Positions 1-10,436 of a DNA stretch of 64,000 nt are shown one piece after another. Numbering within the stretch: the first letter of the stretch is position 1; every line of letters begins with the position of its first letter. The stretch lies in assembly GCF_900157385.1 (NCBI RefSeq), contig NZ_LT717697.1, positions 310,001-374,000 on the forward strand, given 5' to 3'. Source of the stretch: Mycobacterium terramassiliense. GTDB lineage: Bacteria; Actinomycetota; Actinomycetes; Mycobacteriales; Mycobacteriaceae. The notes under the pieces were generated by a model. It had not been told where the DNA came from. It did no database searches and was given only the letters and a program-made list of their open reading frames with translations. A program made the translations under genes and the position numbers.

Positions 1-133
1 CGCCGTCGCGGACGTTCACCTGCAGCCCGAGCAGGCCAAGTTCCAGCAGGGCGTCGGCGACATGGCCCCGTTGCCGGGCGCACCAGTCGTCGTCCGCCTC
101 CGAGCGCATCAGCACCGCGATGACTTTTTCCAT
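1..133 (-). CDS. Partial small protein, EthD/YCII-like (3' end outside window)
   Basis: The first 44 codons are visible, starting at the ATG at 133-131. The peptide begins MEKVIAVLMRSEADDDWCAR, a short strand followed by a helix, which resembles the start of EthD-type dimeric alpha/beta-barrel proteins. It lies 26 bases downstream of the oxyR stop in the same direction, so it may be the second gene of an oxyR operon. The C-terminus is beyond the left edge. The family assignment is tentative. Confidence 0.5.
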   Translation of the reverse strand, partial: MEKVIAVLMRSEADDDWCARQRGHVADALLELGLLGLQVNVRDG

Positions 134-159
134 GGGCCGAACTTACCGCCGGAGCGCGG

Positions 160-1104
160 CTATTTAACCAGCCGTACCTGGTGTTCCTGGCTGATTAACG
201 TGCCGATCACCGCGGCCAGCTGCCGATAGGATTCGTCGCGGCCGCTCGAGGAGCGAAACACCAGGCCGATCCGTCGTCCCGGGCGCGGCGACGCGAACTG
301 CGCGAGCCCCAGCCGGCTTCTGGTGGCCTCGACCGGCACCGCGCTCTGCGGAATGAGCGTCACCCCCAACCCGCCCGTCACGCATTGCACCGCAGTCGCC
401 AGGGATGCCGCACGGGTGTTGGCAAGGTCCGCCCGCACGCCCGCCTTCTGGCAGACGTCCAGCGCCTGGTCGCGCAGGCAGTGGCCTTCGTCCAGCAACA
501 GCAGCGGCAGTTCGGCCAGCGCGGCCGCCGGCACCCGGCGTTTGCCCGAGAGCCGATGCCCGGGTGGCAGCGCGAGCACGAAGTCCTCGTCGTAAATCGG
601 GACCGCGGTCATCCCGACCGCCGGCACGCCCGAGGCCGGCAACGCGATCAGCGCGGCATCCAGCGCCCCCTCTCGCAGCAGCCGCAGCAGCCGTTCGGTT
701 TGGTCCTCGATCACCCGCAAGGTCAGCGCGGGCAATTGCTCGGCCAGGCCGGCCAGCACCGTCGGCAGCACGTAGGGCGCCACGGTGGGTATCAGTCCCA
801 GCCGCACGCCGGCCCGCAGCGGGTCGGATGCGCCCGCGGCGGCGGCGGTGAACGCGTCTACGGCCTCGACCACGGCCAGTGCGCGGGGCAAGAGCTGCGC
901 GCCCTCCGTCGTCAAGAAGACACGCCGCGTCGACCTCTCGAACAGCTGCGTGCCGAGGCCGGCCTCCAGCGCCGCCAGCGCCTGCGACAACGTCGACTGG
1001 CTCACGCCGAGAGTCGTTGCGGCGCTGCTGAAATGCTGCTTTTCCGCGACCGCGACGAATGCGCGAACCCCGGCAATGGTCGGCTGATAGCTCTTATCGG
1101 ACAT
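160..1104 (-). CDS. oxyR: OxyR, LysR-type peroxide-sensing regulator
   Basis: This is a 314-residue LysR-type regulator with an N-terminal winged helix-turn-helix (about residues 4-62; [19 protein letters not shown] reads as the recognition region) and a C-terminal LysR substrate domain. A cysteine in [10 protein letters not shown] and a second about 10 residues on, in DVCQKAG, occupy the place of the peroxidatic and resolving cysteines of OxyR. I chose the ATG at 1104 (MSDKSYQP) over an upstream ATG because it starts the conserved domain. It is divergent from ahpC, the classic mycobacterial arrangement in which OxyR activates ahpC. The frame is intact, whereas the M. tuberculosis oxyR is a known pseudogene. 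Confidence 0.93.
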   Translation of the reverse strand: MSDKSYQPTIAGVRAFVAVAEKQHFSSAATTLGVSQSTLSQALAALEAGLGTQLFERSTRRVFLTTEGAQLLPRALAVVEAVDAFTAAAAGASDPLRAGVRLGLIPTVAPYVLPTVLAGLAEQLPALTLRVIEDQTERLLRLLREGALDAALIALPASGVPAVGMTAVPIYDEDFVLALPPGHRLSGKRRVPAAALAELPLLLLDEGHCLRDQALDVCQKAGVRADLANTRAASLATAVQCVTGGLGVTLIPQSAVPVEATRSRLGLAQFASPRPGRRIGLVFRSSSGRDESYRQLAAVIGTLISQEHQVRLVK

Positions 1105-1205
1105 GCCTATAAGTATAGTGTGATATATCACCTTTACTTCAAACCGGCCGAGCGGCATCATGGTGGCAGACGGCCAATCTTGAATGATTCCAAATAAGGA
1201 GTGGT
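1105..1205. promoter_or_regulatory. oxyR-ahpC divergent promoter with OxyR-type operator
   Basis: The 101-base divergent spacer is AT-rich against the surrounding DNA. It holds a perfect 12-base palindrome, GTGATATATCAC, at 1120-1131, with further T/A-rich sequence on both sides (1107-1139). In other mycobacteria OxyR binds this intergenic region at a T-N11-A type dyad, so I read the palindrome as the core of the OxyR site. A ribosome-binding site AAGGA at 1196-1200 precedes the ahpC ATG at 1206. Confidence 0.65.
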
Positions 1206-1793
1206 ATGTCCCTGCTGACGATCGGCGACCAATTCCCCGCCTACCAGCTCACCGCGCTGATCGGTGGCGATCTGTCGAAGGTCGACGCCAAGCAGCCCGG
1301 CGACTACTTCACGACCATCACCAACGAAGACCACCCCGGCAAGTGGCGCGTGGTTTTCTTCTGGCCCAAGGACTTCACCTTCGTGTGCCCGACGGAAATC
1401 GCCGCGTTCGGCAAGCTCAACGACGAGTTCTCCGACCGCGACGCGCAGATCCTCGGTGTCTCGATCGACAGCGAGTTCGTACACTTCCAGTGGCGCGCGC
1501 AGCACGAGGACCTGAAGAAATTGCCGTTCCCGATGCTCTCGGACATCAAGCGGGAGCTCGCGCTGGCGACCGGCGTGCTCAACAACGAGGGCGTTGCGGA
1601 CCGGGTGACCTTCCTGGTCGATCCGAACAACGAAATCCAATTCGTCTCGGCGACCGCCGGATCCGTGGGGCGTAATGTCGACGAGGTGCTGCGCGTCCTT
1701 GACGCACTGCAATCCGACGAGCTGTGCGCGTGCAACTGGCGCAAGGGCGACCCGACGATCGACGCCGGCGAGCTGCTCAAGGCTTCCGCTTAG
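1206..1793 (+). CDS. ahpC: AhpC, alkyl hydroperoxide reductase (peroxiredoxin)
   Basis: This is a 195-residue cytoplasmic typical 2-Cys peroxiredoxin that reduces organic peroxides and peroxynitrite. The peroxidatic Cys61 sits in FVCPTEI. The resolving pair Cys174 and Cys176 is in ELCACNW, matching the three-cysteine arrangement of M. tuberculosis AhpC. It has its own Shine-Dalgarno (AAGGA at 1196-1200). AhpD starts 8 bases after its stop, so the two form an operon. Expression is presumably under OxyR from the adjacent palindrome. Confidence 0.97.
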   Translation: MSLLTIGDQFPAYQLTALIGGDLSKVDAKQPGDYFTTITNEDHPGKWRVVFFWPKDFTFVCPTEIAAFGKLNDEFSDRDAQILGVSIDSEFVHFQWRAQHEDLKKLPFPMLSDIKRELALATGVLNNEGVADRVTFLVDPNNEIQFVSATAGSVGRNVDEVLRVLDALQSDELCACNWRKGDPTIDAGELLKASA

Positions 1794-1801
1794 GAGGGGA
1801 C

Positions 1802-2347
1802 ATGAGCGTAGAAAACCTCAAGGCCGCGCTGCCCGAGTACGCCAAGGACCTCAAGCTCAACCTGGGATCGATCACCCGGAGCACCGAGCTGAACGAGGAG
1901 CAGCTCTGGGGCACCCTGCTGGCCAGCGCCGCGGCCACGCGGAATGCTCAGGTGCTGGCCGAGATTGGCGCCGAGGCGGCCGACTATCTGTCGGCCGAGG
2001 CGTACCAGGCGGCATTGGGGGCCGCCTCGATCATGGCCATGAACAACGTGTTCTACCGGGGCCGGGGCTTCCTCAATGGGGAGTACGACGACCTGCGGGC
2101 CGGGCTCCGGATGAACATCATCGCGAATCCGGGTGTGGCGAAGGCGAACTTCGAGCTGTGGTGCTTCGCGGTCTCGTCGATCAACGGTTGCCCGGATTGC
2201 GTTACGGCGCACGAACGTGCGCTGCGAGAGGCGGGAGTGAGCCGGGAGAGCATCAACGAGGCACTCAAGACCGCGGCGATCGTTTCCGGTGTGGCACAGG
2301 CGATCGTGACCGCACAGACCCCAGCCGCCGTCGGCTGTTCGCGGTGA
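1802..2347 (+). CDS. ahpD: AhpD, alkyl hydroperoxidase / AhpC-reducing adaptor
   Basis: This is a 181-residue carboxymuconolactone-decarboxylase-fold protein. The catalytic Cys130-Pro-Asp-Cys133 is followed by His137 ([11 protein letters not shown]), and Glu118 lies in FELW, the proton-relay set known for AhpD. In mycobacteria AhpD passes electrons from lipoyl-SucB/Lpd to AhpC. A strong Shine-Dalgarno (AGGAGGGG, 1793-1800) lies at the ahpC stop. Its TGA overlaps the GTG of the next gene (GTGA at 2344-2347), so translation of the two is probably coupled. Confidence 0.97.
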   Translation: MSVENLKAALPEYAKDLKLNLGSITRSTELNEEQLWGTLLASAAATRNAQVLAEIGAEAADYLSAEAYQAALGAASIMAMNNVFYRGRGFLNGEYDDLRAGLRMNIIANPGVAKANFELWCFAVSSINGCPDCVTAHERALREAGVSRESINEALKTAAIVSGVAQAIVTAQTPAAVGCSR

Positions 2348-3630
2348 CGGCGCCGGGCTGGGTAGCACACGCGATCTGGTGGCAGGTCTATCCGCTGGGG
2401 TTCGTCGGCGCGTTTCCCGCGCCGCGGTCGTCTGAGCCGCCGCAGCCGAGCCAACACCGGCTGCGGCGGCTCGTCGATTGGTTCGACCACGCCATCGCGC
2501 TGGGGGCCTCCGGGATCGCCCTCGGGCCGATCTTCTCCTCGCGCACCCACGGTTACGACACCACCGACCACTTCCGCATCGATCCGCGGCTCGGGGACGA
2601 CGCCGACTTCGATTACCTGGTGGCCGAGGCCCACCGCCGCGGGCTGCGCGTGCTGCTCGACGGCGTGTTCAACCACGTCGGCGTGGATTTCGCGCGCTAT
2701 CGCGAGGCGGCGCCCGGCTGGTTCAGCGGAGACACGTTCGAGGGCCACTCGGAGCTCATCACGCTCAACCACGACAACCCCGAGGTCGTCGACTACACCG
2801 TGGACGTGATGGCGCACTGGCTTGGGCGCGGCGCCGACGGCTGGCGCTTGGATGCGGCCTACATTGTGCCGCAGCAGTTCTGGGCCGCGACATTACCGAG
2901 GGTGCGCGAGCGGTACCCGGATGCATGGTTCGTCGGCGAGCTCATCCACGGCGACTACGCCGCGGTGGTCGAGGCGGCGAAATTCGACTCGGCGACCCAA
3001 TACGAGCTGTGGAAGGCGATCTGGAGCGGCCTCAACGACGGCAACTTCTTCGAGCTGGACTGGGCGCTGCAGCGGCACAACGCGTTTCTGGGCAGCTTCG
3101 CCCCCCTGACCTTCATCGGCAACCACGACGTCACCCGCATCGCCAGCCGGCTCGGGCGCCCCGAGCACGTGTCGCACGCGCTGGTGATCCTGCTGACCGT
3201 CGGCGGGGTGCCCAGCGTGTACGCCGGTGACGAGCTCGGGTTCCGGGGAGTCAAGGAGGAGCGATACGGCGGCGACGACGCCGTGCGTCCGGAGTTCGGC
3301 TCTCCCCCAATGGAATTGGACGCGTTCGGGGCAGAGATGTGGAGGTTGCACCAGTTCCTCGTCGGCCTGCGCCGCCGACACCCATGGCTGCACGCGGCAT
3401 CCACCACCGCCCTGCGCAAGGCCAACCGGAACTACGTCTACGAGACCCGTAGCGGCGACGACGCGCTGGTGGTCGCGCTGAACATCGACGACGAGCCGCT
3501 GCGGGTGGCGCTGCCGGAAATCGGGGTTGACTGCGCTCAGGTGGTCGCGGGATCGTCGGCCCCGGCGCAGGAGGTCGTGGAGACAGTCGTTGTGGAACCC
3601 CACGGCTGGCGGATACTGAGCCCCGCCTAG
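2344..3630 (+). CDS. GH13 alpha-amylase-family glycosidase
   Basis: The 428-residue protein starts at a GTG that overlaps the ahpD stop. It carries the GH13 signatures in order: DGVFNHVG (about 106-113), GWRLDAAY with nucleophile Asp170, VGELIHGD with acid/base Glu199, and FIGNHDV with His261 and Asp262. No signal peptide is visible, so it probably acts in the cytoplasm on alpha-glucans or maltodextrins. It is shorter than most amylases, with a modest C-terminal beta domain. The substrate cannot be read from sequence; trehalose-synthase, maltogenic or glucosidase activities are all possible. Its coupling to a peroxide-defence operon is unexpected. Confidence 0.88.
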   Translation: MTAPGWVAHAIWWQVYPLGFVGAFPAPRSSEPPQPSQHRLRRLVDWFDHAIALGASGIALGPIFSSRTHGYDTTDHFRIDPRLGDDADFDYLVAEAHRRGLRVLLDGVFNHVGVDFARYREAAPGWFSGDTFEGHSELITLNHDNPEVVDYTVDVMAHWLGRGADGWRLDAAYIVPQQFWAATLPRVRERYPDAWFVGELIHGDYAAVVEAAKFDSATQYELWKAIWSGLNDGNFFELDWALQRHNAFLGSFAPLTFIGNHDVTRIASRLGRPEHVSHALVILLTVGGVPSVYAGDELGFRGVKEERYGGDDAVRPEFGSPPMELDAFGAEMWRLHQFLVGLRRRHPWLHAASTTALRKANRNYVYETRSGDDALVVALNIDDEPLRVALPEIGVDCAQVVAGSSAPAQEVVETVVVEPHGWRILSPA

Positions 3631-3779
3631 GCGCACCATAACGTCCGCCGACTGGCGCGTGCTCGGCATTGAGCTCAAAGACCCTAAGGCGACGCACATT
3701 TGGTCGGAGGCGAATGGTTTTCTGGTCGAGTCGAGCCAGTTCACCGGACCACGAGGGGCAACACGGCGGGATGGCAAGC

Positions 3780-3905
3780 CTAGTCGTGCTTCTTCTGGGT
3801 CCTCAGTGAGTTGGCGATGTCGATCAGCGCGGCCGCCGCCGCGGCGGCGGCATTGCCCCGCTCATACGCCGTCTTCGCCTCGAGCAGCCAATCTGTGTCG
3901 GCCAT
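3780..3905 (-). CDS. Small 41-residue protein, function unknown
   Basis: A short frame starts at an ATG (3905-3903) preceded by a good Shine-Dalgarno, GAGGAG, seven bases upstream. It ends at TAG 3780. The peptide is MADTDWLLEAKTAYERGNAA, then a run of alanines, then LIDIANSLRTQKKHD. It would form one amphipathic alpha-helix with acidic N and basic C ends. No known family is recognised. The ribosome-binding site, plausible composition and absence of another gene support it. It is convergent with the GH13 gene. Confidence 0.6.
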   Translation of the reverse strand: MADTDWLLEAKTAYERGNAAAAAAAALIDIANSLRTQKKHD

Positions 3906-4122
3906 ACGCAAATCTCCTCACTTCAAGTCGCCTTTCATGGCGCTCATGAACCTTAGTCGAGATCTCCGATGTGGGCGCGAGTGCTGCCTCACCGCCACGG
4001 CCGAGGAAGACGACGTTGTCGCCGGCGGTGACGAATGCAGCCGCCGTTGTGGCGGATGGTGACGGCGCCCGTTCTCCGGCTTCACCGACCACCGCGGCAC
4101 GCGTTCTTCACCGAAAGCGCGA
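3906..4122. other. Intergenic, no gene recognised
   Basis: These 217 bases between the 41-codon gene and the DUF1810 gene hold no frame with both a ribosome-binding site and recognisable protein content. The part nearest 3905 must carry the promoter of the small gene. Confidence 0.5.
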
Positions 4123-4560
4123 CTAGGGACCCGTCAGCCGCGCCAGGGTCAGAGGGTCCTCCTGGCCGTAGAAGTAGTTGTCGAGCAGTGCGACGAAGTC
4201 CTGGTTGTCGTCGGTCGCGTGAGCGAACAGCGTCATCGACGAGCGCAGCTTGAGGTCGTCGGGCGAACCGAAGATGTCGATGATCGAGCGGTCCTGAACC
4301 TCGTTGACCAGCCGAGTGCATTCGCGCAGCCGCGGTCCGAGCACGTCGTGCGCCAGATACGCGCGGGCCTCCTCCAGCGACGAGAGGCCGTAACGGGCCG
4401 CCATCGCGCTGCTACCCAGACCGCGCAGCTGCGGGAAGACGAACCACATCCAGTGCCCCCGCTTTCGCCCACTGCGCAGCTCTTCCACGACATTGCGGTA
4501 GATCCCGGATTGCGCCGCAACGAAACGTCTCAGATCGAAGGGGTCGTTCGCCGATGCCAT
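4123..4560 (-). CDS. DUF1810 family protein (Rv1873-like)
   Basis: This 145-residue cytoplasmic protein has the DUF1810 pattern: a start with [10 protein letters not shown], then [15 protein letters not shown] in the middle and [12 protein letters not shown] near the C-terminal half. The length equals that recalled for Rv1873 of M. tuberculosis. The biochemical function of the family is unknown. It is divergent from lldD2 with only 19 bases between the two start codons, so the promoters must overlap the opposite coding sequence or be shared. The start is the ATG at 4560; codons upstream in the same frame do not look like protein. Confidence 0.88.
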   Translation of the reverse strand: MASANDPFDLRRFVAAQSGIYRNVVEELRSGRKRGHWMWFVFPQLRGLGSSAMAARYGLSSLEEARAYLAHDVLGPRLRECTRLVNEVQDRSIIDIFGSPDDLKLRSSMTLFAHATDDNQDFVALLDNYFYGQEDPLTLARLTGP

Positions 4561-4579
4561 ACGACTACGGTGGCACAGT

Positions 4580-5830
4580 ATGGAATTTAAAAGACGGGAG
4601 GCGGTCAAGCGACGAGTGCCCAAGGTGCGCGACCTCGCGCCCCTGATCCAGTTCAAACGACCGCAGCTCGACGCGACCAAGCGCCGGCTGGACAGCGCGT
4701 TCACGATCGAGGACCTGCGCCGCATCGCCAAACGGCGCACCCCCAGGGCGGCATTCGACTACACCGACGGCGCGGCCGAGGACGAGCTGTCCATCAGACG
4801 GGCCCGACAAGCGTTCCGCGACATCGAGTTTCACCCGACGATCCTGCGCGACGTCTCCAACGTGACCGCCGGATGGAACGTCCTGGGCCAGCCGGTCGTG
4901 CTGCCGTTTGGGATCGCGCCCACGGGATTCACCCGGCTGATGCACACCGAAGGCGAGATCGCCGGCGCGGCGGCGGCGGCGCGGGCCGGGATCCCGTTCT
5001 CGCTGTCCACCCTGGGGACCACCGCGATCGAGGACTTGGTCACCGCGGTTCCCCAGGGCCGCAAGTGGTTTCAGCTGTACATGTGGCGCGACCGCGAGCG
5101 ATCTATGGCCCTGGTGCAGCGCGCGGCCGACGCGGGCTTCGACACGCTGCTGGCCACCGTCGACGTCCCGGTCGCCGGCGCGCGGCTGCGCGACAACCGC
5201 AACGGGATGACGATCCCGCCGACGCTGACCCTGCGCACCGTCCTGGACGCGGTGCCCCACCCCAGGTGGTGGTTCGACCTGCTGACCACCGAGCCGCTGG
5301 CGTTCGCGTCGCTGGATCGCTGGTCGGGCACCGTCGGCGAGTACCTCAGCACGATGTTCGACCCCAGCCTCACCTTCGACGACCTGGACTGGATCAAGGC
5401 GCAATGGCCCGGCAAGCTGGTGGTCAAGGGGATCCAAACGCTCGACGACGCCCGCGCCGTCGTCGACCGCGGCGTGGACGGCATCGTGTTGTCCAATCAC
5501 GGTGGGCGCCAGCTGGATCGGGCCCCGGTGCCCTTTCACCTGTTGCCCGTGGTTGCGCGCGAGCTGGGCAAGAACACCGAGATCCTGGTGGACACCGGCA
5601 TCATGTCGGGCGCCGACATCGTGGCGGCGATCGCGCTGGGGGCCCGGTGCACGCTGATCGGCCGGGCCTACCTCTACGGGTTGATGGCCGGCGGCGAGGC
5701 GGGCGTGGCGCGCGCGATCGAAATCCTGCAGGGCGGGGTGCTGCGGACGATGGGACTGCTCGGCGTCACCTGCCTCGAGGAGCTCTCCCCCAAGCACGTC
5801 ACCCAGCTGCGGCGGCTGGGGCCCGTGTAG
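4580..5830 (+). CDS. lldD2: LldD2, FMN-dependent L-lactate dehydrogenase
   Basis: The 416-residue protein is of the FMN alpha-hydroxy-acid dehydrogenase family, which oxidises L-lactate to pyruvate and feeds electrons to the respiratory chain. Visible are [12 protein letters not shown] and [14 protein letters not shown] of the FMN barrel, the QLYMWRDR strand, [12 protein letters not shown] with the FMN lysine, and [12 protein letters not shown] with the catalytic histidine and substrate-binding arginine. It matches M. tuberculosis LldD2 (Rv1872c) almost throughout. The start is ATG 4580 with a weak ribosome-binding site. An in-frame GTG at 4616, preceded by GGGAGG at 4596-4601, is an alternative. 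Confidence 0.94.
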   Translation: MEFKRREAVKRRVPKVRDLAPLIQFKRPQLDATKRRLDSAFTIEDLRRIAKRRTPRAAFDYTDGAAEDELSIRRARQAFRDIEFHPTILRDVSNVTAGWNVLGQPVVLPFGIAPTGFTRLMHTEGEIAGAAAAARAGIPFSLSTLGTTAIEDLVTAVPQGRKWFQLYMWRDRERSMALVQRAADAGFDTLLATVDVPVAGARLRDNRNGMTIPPTLTLRTVLDAVPHPRWWFDLLTTEPLAFASLDRWSGTVGEYLSTMFDPSLTFDDLDWIKAQWPGKLVVKGIQTLDDARAVVDRGVDGIVLSNHGGRQLDRAPVPFHLLPVVARELGKNTEILVDTGIMSGADIVAAIALGARCTLIGRAYLYGLMAGGEAGVARAIEILQGGVLRTMGLLGVTCLEELSPKHVTQLRRLGPV

Positions 5831-5832
5831 CA

Positions 5833-6963
5833 CTACTGCAGGCGGGCGACCTGCTCGGTGCGGTTGCGCACCAGGTCGTTGAAGGCCTGGCCCGGTCCGA
5901 TGTGTTCGAAGAGCTGCGGCGGGTAGTGGCTGACGTACATGGTCCGGCGGCCGCCGGCGCCGGTCGGCCGCGGCGAGGCGTGCATCAGGTCCTGGACGTG
6001 AACCGTGACGTCGCCGGGCGCGGTGTCGATGCTCACGACCGGCACCCGCTGCAGCCGCCGTTCCCACCGGTAATGCATCGCCTGACCGTGGCTGCCCGGA
6101 ACGACCTGCAGGTTGCCGGTCGACGAATCCGAGCCCGTGAGTTGGATGCCGACGCTGAGCGCGGGGCACATGATGCCGTGGCCGCCCATGCCGCAATCCT
6201 GATGCCAGGGGATATTGGACAGCCCGCTGGTGTTTCCCGGCGCTTTGAGCAGCACCGCGCTGCCTTCCATCCGATCGGGGGCCGCGCGCAGGGCGGGGTC
6301 GGTGAGGGTACCGAGCCGGCGCACCCGGGGGTCGTTTTCCAGAGCGGCCAGCACCGGTGAGCGCAACGTCGCGTAGACCAATCGGCACAACACGCTGGTG
6401 CCGTCCTCGGCGGTGGCCCACCAGGACTGGTCGTCGCCCGGGCGGGCTTGCGCCGCAAGGCGGTCGACCTCGCGGTTGGCGGCCCGCATCTCCTCCGGCG
6501 CGAAGACCTCCCTGACGTGCAGGTAGCCCATCGTCTGTAGCTGAGCCGCCAGTTCGTCGTCGCCGGCGTCGAGCGTGAAGACCGCGCGTGGGTCGCGCCC
6601 CTGCAGGTCGGCCCGGGCGGGGTCGTACGGCGGGACGCCGGCGTGCAGATAGCGAAGCACCGGATCCCAGTCGGCCAGCCGCTCGAATCCTCCCCGCTCG
6701 AAGACGAGGTCGTCGCTGAGCAACAGGTTGATGACCGTGCGGACCTGGTCCACCATGTCGTCCCAGGCCCGCCGGGACAGGCGCACGACGACGTCGCCGT
6801 GCGTGGCGCGTCCTTCCTCCACGCGAATCGTCGAGCCGTCGACGGCGTAAGTGACCGCGTCGTCGCCGACGAGGAACGTGATCGCCCCGGCAACCAGCTC
6901 TTGGACCGCGGCTTCGAGGATGCCCGGGTCGATGGAATCCGCGACCGGACAGGACAGTGCCAC
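5833..6963 (-). CDS. Phytanoyl-CoA dioxygenase (PhyH) family protein
   Basis: The 376-residue protein is likely an Fe(II)/2-oxoglutarate-dependent dioxygenase. The first ~100 residues (DDAVTYAVDGSTIRV, GDVVVRLSRRAWDDMV) resemble an SCP2-like fold. The C-terminal two-thirds is PhyH: the metal motif His-x-Asp in IPWHQDCGMGGHG, the distal histidine in VQDLMHASPRP, and a nearby arginine for 2-oxoglutarate. Its substrate is unknown. It is convergent with lldD2, two bases apart, and divergent from lon. Confidence 0.82.
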   Translation of the reverse strand: MALSCPVADSIDPGILEAAVQELVAGAITFLVGDDAVTYAVDGSTIRVEEGRATHGDVVVRLSRRAWDDMVDQVRTVINLLLSDDLVFERGGFERLADWDPVLRYLHAGVPPYDPARADLQGRDPRAVFTLDAGDDELAAQLQTMGYLHVREVFAPEEMRAANREVDRLAAQARPGDDQSWWATAEDGTSVLCRLVYATLRSPVLAALENDPRVRRLGTLTDPALRAAPDRMEGSAVLLKAPGNTSGLSNIPWHQDCGMGGHGIMCPALSVGIQLTGSDSSTGNLQVVPGSHGQAMHYRWERRLQRVPVVSIDTAPGDVTVHVQDLMHASPRPTGAGGRRTMYVSHYPPQLFEHIGPGQAFNDLVRNRTEQVARLQ

Positions 6964-7019
6964 GCACCGATTATGCGCGCAGCGAATCCCCGCCGGGGAA
7001 CAAACGGGTACCGGGCTGG

Positions 7020-7040
7020 GTTAAGCGCATCAGACTCAAC
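7020..7040 (+). promoter_or_regulatory. HAIR-like (HspR) operator candidate before lon
   Basis: GTTAAGC-N7-ACTCAAC at 7020-7040 resembles the HspR HAIR element CTTGAGT-N7-ACTCAAG, matching 10 of 14 positions with the exact spacer. It ends five bases before the lon Shine-Dalgarno (GGAGGA at 7045-7050). HspR is known to repress lon in Streptomyces. The left half-site is weak, so this is a candidate only. Confidence 0.35.
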
Positions 7041-7054
7041 TTTTGGAGGAATTG

Positions 7055-9373
<2,319 letters not shown>

Positions 9374-9384
9374 TTCCAAGCCGC

Positions 9385-9444
9385 GAACGTGACGCTGCCG
9401 TCACGTTCAGCGCCGAGCGTGACAGTGGGGTCACGCTCGGCGCT
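9385..9444. terminator. Double perfect hairpin downstream of lon
   Basis: There are two back-to-back perfect inverted repeats. GAACGTGACG / CGTCACGTTC (9385-9408) has a 10-bp stem with loop CTGC. It is followed directly by AGCGCCGAGCGTGAC / GTCACGCTCGGCGCT (9409-9444), a 15-bp stem with a six-base loop. The site begins 12 bases after the lon stop and has no T-run, as is usual for mycobacterial terminators. The two stems share a GTGAC core. Confidence 0.7.
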
Positions 9445-9573
9445 GACTGTGCCGCGGGGACCCGTTGGGCGCCAACACGTCCGCCGGTTTCCAGGCGTAC
9501 CCGCCCGCCGGCGGCGCGGCGCCTGTTCCCGTTGCGCGTGACATCGGTGGAAGGGGCGGCGTTGAATAGCGGC

Positions 9574-9954
9574 ATGAGTCTGAAACGGCGGTTCGTGCAC
9601 AGCGTTCAACGGCTGGTGGTCAACCCGGTGGGCCGGCAGTTGCCGGTGACCATGCTCGAAACCACGGGGCGCAAAAGCGGGCAGGCGCGGCGCACGGCCG
9701 TCGGCGGGCGCGTCGTCGACGGCCAGTTCTGGATGGTCTCCGAGCACGGCGAGCACTCGGACTACGTCCGCAATATCCAGGCCGATCCCGCCGTCCGGGT
9801 GCGCATCAACGGCCAGTGGCGCAGCGGAACCGCTCACCTGCTGCCCGACGATGACCCGCTGCGGCGGCTGGGCAACCTACCGCGGCTCAACAGCGCGGTG
9901 GTGCGGCTGATGGGCAGTGACCTGCTGACCATCCGGGTCGATCTGGACCGATGA
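9574..9954 (+). CDS. Deazaflavin-dependent nitroreductase-family protein (DUF385/Ddn-like)
   Basis: The 126-residue protein is related to the Ddn family of small beta-barrel F420-dependent reductases. Visible are LETTGRKSGQARRTAV (the TxGRxSG motif that contacts the F420 phosphate), GQFWMVSEHGEHSDYVRNIQADPAVRVRI and HLLPDDDPLRRL. The start is uncertain: ATG 9574 is used here; TTG 9562 with AAGGGG upstream and ATG 9532 are in frame. The substrate is unknown; relatives reduce quinones or biliverdin-type compounds. Confidence 0.8.
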   Translation: MSLKRRFVHSVQRLVVNPVGRQLPVTMLETTGRKSGQARRTAVGGRVVDGQFWMVSEHGEHSDYVRNIQADPAVRVRINGQWRSGTAHLLPDDDPLRRLGNLPRLNSAVVRLMGSDLLTIRVDLDR

Positions 9955-9969
9955 CCCATGGCAATTCGT

Positions 9970-10026
9970 CGAGCCTGTAAATCTGCAGGAGAAGTGCGGG
10001 CAGAGGCCTGCGAAATTACAGGCTCG
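9970..10026. repeat. 20-bp imperfect inverted repeat (hairpin)
   Basis: The left arm 9970-9989 (CGAGCCTGTAAATCTGCAGG) pairs with the right arm 10007-10026 at 17 of 20 positions around a 17-base purine-rich loop. It lies between two genes of the same direction, just after the deazaflavin reductase stop. It could be a terminator or a dispersed palindromic element; its AT-containing arms differ from the GC-only hairpins elsewhere in the window. Confidence 0.6.
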
Positions 10027-10059
10027 GTGTCTGTCGGCCTTCGGGGCTAAGGTCGGCCC

Positions 10060-10392
10060 GTGGCCTACGACGAAGACCTGGCGAACCGCATCCGCGAACT
10101 GCTCGGTTCGGAGCGGGGCGTCGAGGAAAAGCGCATGTTCGGCGGCCTGGCTTTCCTGATCAACGGCAACATGTCGGTGGCCGCCAGCGGCCAGGGCGGC
10201 CTGCTGGTGCGGGTAGCGCCGGACGATACCGACACGCTGCTGGCGCGGGATTACGTCAGCCCGATGGTGATGGCGGGCCGGGAGGCCCGCGGCTGGATAC
10301 GCGTGGACGCCGACGGGCTGCGAACCAAACGCCTGCTGCAGGGCAGGGTCACCCGCGGCGTCGGGTACGCCCGCAGCCTGCCCCCGAAATGA
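10060..10392 (+). CDS. TfoX N-terminal-domain protein
   Basis: The 110-residue protein matches the TfoX/Sxy N-terminal domain: EDLANRIRELL, VEEKRMFGGLAFLINGNM, then GGLLVRVAPDD and a conserved tail RGWIRVDADGL. In enterobacteria this domain belongs to a competence regulator, but stand-alone actinobacterial versions are uncharacterised. It starts at GTG 10060. The following gene is 44 bases downstream. Confidence 0.82.
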   Translation: MAYDEDLANRIRELLGSERGVEEKRMFGGLAFLINGNMSVAASGQGGLLVRVAPDDTDTLLARDYVSPMVMAGREARGWIRVDADGLRTKRLLQGRVTRGVGYARSLPPK

Positions 10393-10436
10393 CCACGCTC
10401 GGTTAGCCCCAACGCGGGCCGGGTAAGCGGTGCGGT

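Noticed and set aside
3659..3770. Short plus-strand frame reading LGIELKDPKATHIWSEANGF
   Set aside because: No ribosome-binding site, no recognised family, and it runs on into the antisense of the 41-codon gene; a gene remnant cannot be shown.
4565..6967. Very long minus-strand open frame opposite lldD2
   Set aside because: It is the antisense of lldD2 and PhyH in another frame, Arg/Gly/His-rich with no domain; high GC removes stop codons from antisense frames.
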